From Pyrus communis (Eukaryota; Streptophyta; Magnoliopsida; Rosales; Rosaceae), in assembly GCF_963583255.1 (NCBI RefSeq), contig NC_084819.1, positions 11,471,471 to 11,535,470 of the forward strand: 64,000 bases of DNA. The letters are read 5' to 3'. Position numbers and translations under genes: made by a program. The notes below the pieces were generated by a model. It was not told the DNA's origin. It saw only the letters and a program-made list of their open reading frames with translations, and did no database searches. Positions 59,341-64,000 of this stretch are shown here, piece by piece (the stretch's first letter is position 1; each line of letters opens with the position of its first letter).

Positions 59341-61480
59341 ATGGCTAGAAATTTAGAAAATTCAAGTGAAAATTCCAATAATCAAAAGATGAGACTGTGG
59401 CGATCCATAAGGCTAAATGTGACAATAAGAAGAGCGGCACCACCACCACAAGTTTCCACCAAGAGAACCATTGCGGTGGCCACCCGCGGCGAGGTCCATG
59501 GTGTCACCACCACGGTCCGAGCTGTGCCATCTAAGTAAGCCCAAGCCATTCCATCCAAGGCCCATGGCACCAAAGCCAAGACTCAAGCCATGTCACTCCA
59601 AGCCCAATGCGTTGCGAAGCTGAGCCCTAGCCTCGCACCCATGTTCACCACCCACTGAGCAACCCACTCTCGTGGCCCAACCTGCTCCCACCTAGCAGCC
59701 TACTCCCGTGGCAAAGCTTGCTTTCGCAGCCCAGCCTGCTCCCGAGGCCCAGCTTGCTCCCGCGGACCAACCTACTCCCGCGACTCAGTCTGCTCCCGTG
59801 GTCTTCCAAGTAGCCCAAATCGATCCAAGATTAGTTCAACCGTCCCGGCTCCAAATTTCCGTACCGACAATTGAACTGAGAGCATTTTCACCACATTTTT
59901 TTTGCGGATTTGACATTTCCTAACTCAAATCTCGCGCCCGGAGTCTACCACACTTCCACTGCTCAAGGAGACGCATTCCTTCCAAGCTGTTCCAACCTAA
60001 ATGGAGAACAACACTTGTCTCGACAAGTCATAGAGTTGACGAGCGCCCTCGCACAGCAGACGACCTTGGTGAACTAGCTTTTGCAGCGTACCGAGATGCA
60101 ACGTCCCCCAGACGAGGTGTCCAAAAGTAGGATAATGGCAGACAAAGAACCTTTCCAACAGCGTCCCGACAAGCAGCCACTCGACCAACCATGAACTGAG
60201 CGTTCGAACAATGTACACTTCTGATTGGGCTCCTGAGATAACGTATACTCCCATCTTAGCGCGCGGAGAAGCGTGCACTCTTAACTAAGCCCATGAACGA
60301 GCGTACATGCATGGTTGGGGTCACACTCCAATAGTCAATATGAGCAACCTTCCAAGCGAAGTACTCATTCACGGCTAAGCCCGCAAGGAGCATCCTCCAC
60401 TTCACATTGGAGTAGGCAGCAGGACGGAAGGAAATAAGCAATTACTCAATCCAGCTCACGTTCAAGTGGCAGCTTGCAAAGTATCCGCTCGCCTGCTAGG
60501 AACGCACCACACGCACCGCATCGGCAGCATGGATGAGCTAAACACATGGAAAAGCAGCCTAGACCAGCAAGTCAGGGTTGAGGGCAGCCGAGAGCTCCGC
60601 TACCCCCAACAAAGGCAAATTCAGGAAGAAGTAGAGAGACTCTTGACCAAGCGATTACGTAATTTCCAACACAACGAGGTCACCGACGAGGCACTACGAC
60701 GGAACAAGACCAATATAAACATGTCACCCTTCACGGACGAGATCGAGTAGGCAAAGCCTCCACATGAGTTCATTATGCCACATTTCACATCTTTCATAGG
60801 GGATGAAAACCCAGAGAGACACTTAAAGCACTACCGAAGCACAATGATCCTCTATCAAAACAACAATGATCTTATGTGCAAGATATTCGCCACCACTATA
60901 CAAGGTGAGGCGCAATATTGGTTCTACACCCTACCGCCATAATCTATCCGGAGTTTCGACGAGCTTTCTTTGGTTTTCACCAAAGAATATTCATCCTATC
61001 ACTCGATCAAAAAGATGTCCAATTATTTGTTCAACGTCAAGAAAAATCCAAAAGAGTCGTTTCGTGACTATGTGAAGATGTTCAAAGCAGAAAATGCAAG
61101 GATAGTTGGATACAACGACTCAATAGCTAGAACAGCCTTCCAAAAATGACTTCTAACAAACCACCCACTATTCGAAAAATTGATCATGAAAGAAGATCTA
61201 ACTCTGGCAAACTCTTTCACTCTGGTAGAGAATCATGCACTTTGGGACGAGGCTCGCCAATGCACATTCCAGGCCTTGAAGAAGTACTCGACATCACCTC
61301 CCTACTATCCAAATCGAAAGCAGTGGAGGACTTATTCACATGTTTGACGGTATCTGAAGCAACAATATGCTTTACCATCATACGAGAAGAGCTGGGGGCT
61401 CGACTACCTATATTCCACAGTTCAAAAGCTCTCCTCAATGCTACCAGAAATTCCAAAAGCTAACTTTGGCGATAACTGTT
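59341..61480 (+). pseudogene. gypsy gag remnant
   Basis: Opens MARNLENSSENSNNQ at 59341, soon out of frame. A proline/alanine-rich stretch (about 59640-59820) precedes the gag core at about 60780-61260. Readable pieces there include ATTIQGEAQYWFYTLPP, SIRSFDELSLVFTKEYSS, KKNPKESFRDYVKMFKAENA and LTLANSFTLVENHALWDEA, interrupted by stops near 60942 and 61148. The retrotransposon gag domain is recognisable but no intact protein remains. Confidence 0.85.
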
Positions 61481-61949
61481 GCAACCTGGAATCTCAAGTT
61501 TTACCTTCAGACGCATACAACCATCCTTATGACGCACTATCTCGCCCAATCCAAATGCACGACGATAAAGGCGTAGACACTAATGGATGCAAAATTTTCT
61601 GACGAACGCAATAACTTGGCCCAAAAGAAACATCAAAGGCAGACGAACATTGGAAGGACACACTCAAAAACAAGTTTTGTCATCGTCGCCCTAAAAGATT
61701 CTACACAAGAACAACATGTACCAGCAGTTGAGCACCACCTCATGTTGCGTGTCACACGACCCTAGCCGACCCTTGCTTCATAATTTAGTTCTAGAGTGGT
61801 TCAATATCGGCAGTTGAGCATCTCCTGCTATAACATGGCCCCAACTCCACGATTCCCTACCACACATTCACGAAGCAACAGAGCAGCCCAATGAAGCCCC
61901 GAAGGTACTTGAGCACGCCCTAGCCGCGTCTGCTCTACCCGATAGAGAC

Positions 61950-63510
61950 TTCTGGCATTTGCATGTTGATGGTGCGTCCAACTACAAAGGTTCGAGATTA
62001 GGCGTAGTCCTTGTCACCCCATATGATTTGATACCCAAATAGGCAATCACTCGAGGCTTCAAAGCATCTAACAATGAAGCAGAGAACGAGACTATACTAG
62101 CAGGCCTCTGAATGGTAAAAGACTTAGCGGTAAAAAAGCTCGCAATTCATTCTGATTCCCAGCTAATCATTAGCTAGCCTAGGCTTCGCCCTCGACCACC
62201 AACTCAAACGCTCTATTTCAGTTGAGTATCTAGACGAGCTAAGCATAGAGGCGAAACCAGCAGTCGAGGTGTCACAGGTTAATACAACTCCAAACTAACA
62301 AGATTTCATTGTAAACTACATGGTCAATGGCACATTCCCCATGGAAAGATTGGAGTCTAGGAAGCTTAAATTAAGGCAGCATGCTACTACATGTAGAATG
62401 GCATTCTCATCCCAAAATCCTACACTAGACCACATCTCCGTTGCCTAGTACCTCCCGATGACTTGAAGGTTCTAAGCTAAATCCACAAAGGCGTTTGTGG
62501 AAATCACTCCAAAGGTTGGTCTTTAGCACAGAAGGCTCTTAACGCCAGGCTACTGCTGGCCTACCATACATCGAGATGCTAAGGAGTCAGTACAAAAGTA
62601 CGACCATTGCCAACGCTACAAGATGGTACCAACACTGCCTGCCAGCGAGCTACACCCATAGATGAATCCTTGGTCGTTCATGCAATGGACAATCGACCTA
62701 ATAGGACCTATGTCGTCTGCTACTGGGGGCAGAGGCATGATGATCGTGGCAATCGACTACTTTACCAAATGGGTAGAAGCATAGCCCAAGACGACCATGA
62801 TTCAGACGGACATATAGCACTTCATATGGAAGAACATCATTTGCCGATTGGCATCCTTCAATCCAACTTCACTGACAACGATCCATAATTCATAGGCAAA
62901 GATGTGGCTAAGTTCTTCTAAAAGTATGATATCAAGCCACACATGTCCACGTTGAGATATCATCAAGGCAATAAGTGGGCCGAAGCATCCAACAAGATGA
63001 TCCTCGATTGCCTCAAGAAATCCCTCACCAAGAAGAAGGGAAAATGGCCAGACAAACTCCCCGGATCTCTATGGGCATATCGCACCACCAAAAGATGAAC
63101 AACTGGTGAGACTCATTTCTCTTTGGCATTTGGCTCAGAAGTAATCATTTATCCCAATGTCATCAAGCCAAGTATCATCGCTCTACTACCAAGCATTGAG
63201 CATAACAGTAAGGAAATGGCCACAAACTTAGATCTGGCAGAGGAGAAGTGTAGGCAGACAATCACCAGCATCGCGGCCTACCAGTAGCAGCTCATCTCCA
63301 GCTACAACAAAAAGGCCAAGATTAGGCAATTCCAGCCTGAAGATCTAGTCCTAAGAAAAGCCTTCGTCACTACCTGCAGAGAAGGCTCCAAAAAGATGGA
63401 TCCCATCTGGGAAGTTCCATACAAGATCAGTAGAGTAGGCGGCAAGAGTAATTACACCCTCGCCACCATGACAAAAAGATCGAAAAGCAGTAGAGCGCCT
63501 ACAATCTGAG
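61950..63510 (+). pseudogene. gypsy RNase H and integrase remnant
   Basis: RNase H: LHVDGASNYKGSRLGVVLV (about 61962-62018) and KLAIHSDSQLI (about 62140-62175). Integrase: a KYDHCQRYKM zinc-binding tail (62600-62630), MQWTIDLIGP (about 62680-62710), MIVAIDYFTKWVEA (62737-62780), KKKGKWPDKLPGSLWAYRTT (63032-63090) and a C-terminal ...RQFQPEDLVLRK (63325-63360). Many stops and frame changes interrupt it. Between 61480 and 61950 I see no protease or reverse transcriptase motifs, so these appear deleted. Confidence 0.82.
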
Positions 63511-64000
63511 GAAGTACCATGTGTGACCTCCCACTACATCAAAGTTCGAAGACTCAAGCAGCTCGACAGGCATCACTTCATAAGTCGAGGATTATCCTAT
63601 TGTTATACAGTTCCTACCTTACAGCTAAGTTTTCGTTCATTTCACTCGTTTTTCAATGAGGAATTCAAAAGTAATCATAACTTGGCTCAGCTGCATGCTT
63701 GCAACAACTGATCATTCCTGGACTTCAAAAGAAAACTGCACCCTTCTTAGGGACTCATCGCAGGAATTACGCCCCCCCGAGGGGCCAACCATACTCTCTA
63801 GTGCAAGAGGGTAAACCAATTCCCCGACACCCACATGGACCAGCTCTCCAAGAAGGGATGATAAACTTTACACTCTGAATATCCAGACATAGATGAGCCT
63901 GGCTGCCCTAGTATAATTAGATGCACGATTTCTTACGCCGGGATTCCTAGAAGTAGCCACAATGATCTTTTTTAAAGCTTAGCTAATTGAAGGATTTTGG
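63511..64000 (+). other. Non-coding 3' part of the gypsy element
   Basis: Follows the integrase remnant. No coding domain, PPT or LTR is recognised before the window ends. Confidence 0.5.

Larger units (their letters stand above)
58616..64000 (+). mobile_element. Degenerate Ty3/gypsy element, runs off the right edge
   Basis: Begins TGTGGAGTCAAAA after TTTAT. The first copy of U3 is uninterrupted at 31121-31125. 5' LTR, PBS, gag, RNase H and integrase remnants follow, then non-coding 3' DNA with no second LTR by 64000. An RNase H placed next to integrase suggests the Tat group (inference). Confidence 0.85.

Overview
This is plant nuclear DNA, most likely from Rosaceae and probably the apple/pear group. 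The basis is an intron-containing plant gene with GT-AG introns, an AT-rich background dense in LTR retrotransposons, and several short elements that look like ones common in apple (established impression plus inference; no search was run). There is no bacterial operon, CRISPR array, rRNA or tRNA gene.

The window is built on an old nested duplication. A unit U1 occurs at about 4221-8320 (copy A), 14445-25990 (copy B) and 48671-54290 (copy C). It holds unrecognised intergenic DNA followed, on the minus strand, by a ZC3H15/DFRP1-type CCCH zinc-finger gene. A second unit U2 occurs at 8320-14444 and 44922-48670 (copy D). It holds a TATA-box-driven 61-codon reading frame. Copies A and D share one truncation of the zinc-finger gene at the U1/U2 join. 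The series A-U2-B-U3 (about 7970-31125) is therefore repeated as D-U2-C-U3 (44922-58615). Only copy B (22941-25584) keeps a complete zinc-finger gene: 8 exons, 359 codons. Copies A, C and D are pseudogenes broken in different ways.

Mobile DNA fills most of the rest. From left to right it comprises: a broken Ty3/gypsy element (1-3066); four members of one solo-LTR family (3067-4220, 5819-7296, 9848-11353, 56382-57831); a TRIM element with three LTR copies (8351-9082); an old copia element (14927-21138); a 2.2-kb solo LTR (26046-28238); a young, almost intact copia element (31216-36604); a 17-bp-TSD retroposon (40462-41086); a deleted copia derivative (43103-44921); a solo LTR that replaced two exons of copy C (52216-53064); and a degenerate gypsy element running off the right end (58616-64000). 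Several MITEs and SINE-like elements lie among them.

The copies give each other's pre-insertion sites, so many insertions can be defined to the base and put in relative order. Between 36605 and 43100 lies sequence present once. It includes a 5'-truncated pentatricopeptide-repeat (PPR) gene remnant (41434-42988) and a hairpin-cored minisatellite (39510-39945). The likely functional genes are the zinc-finger gene at 22941-25584 and possibly the small-peptide genes at 12420 and 46497.
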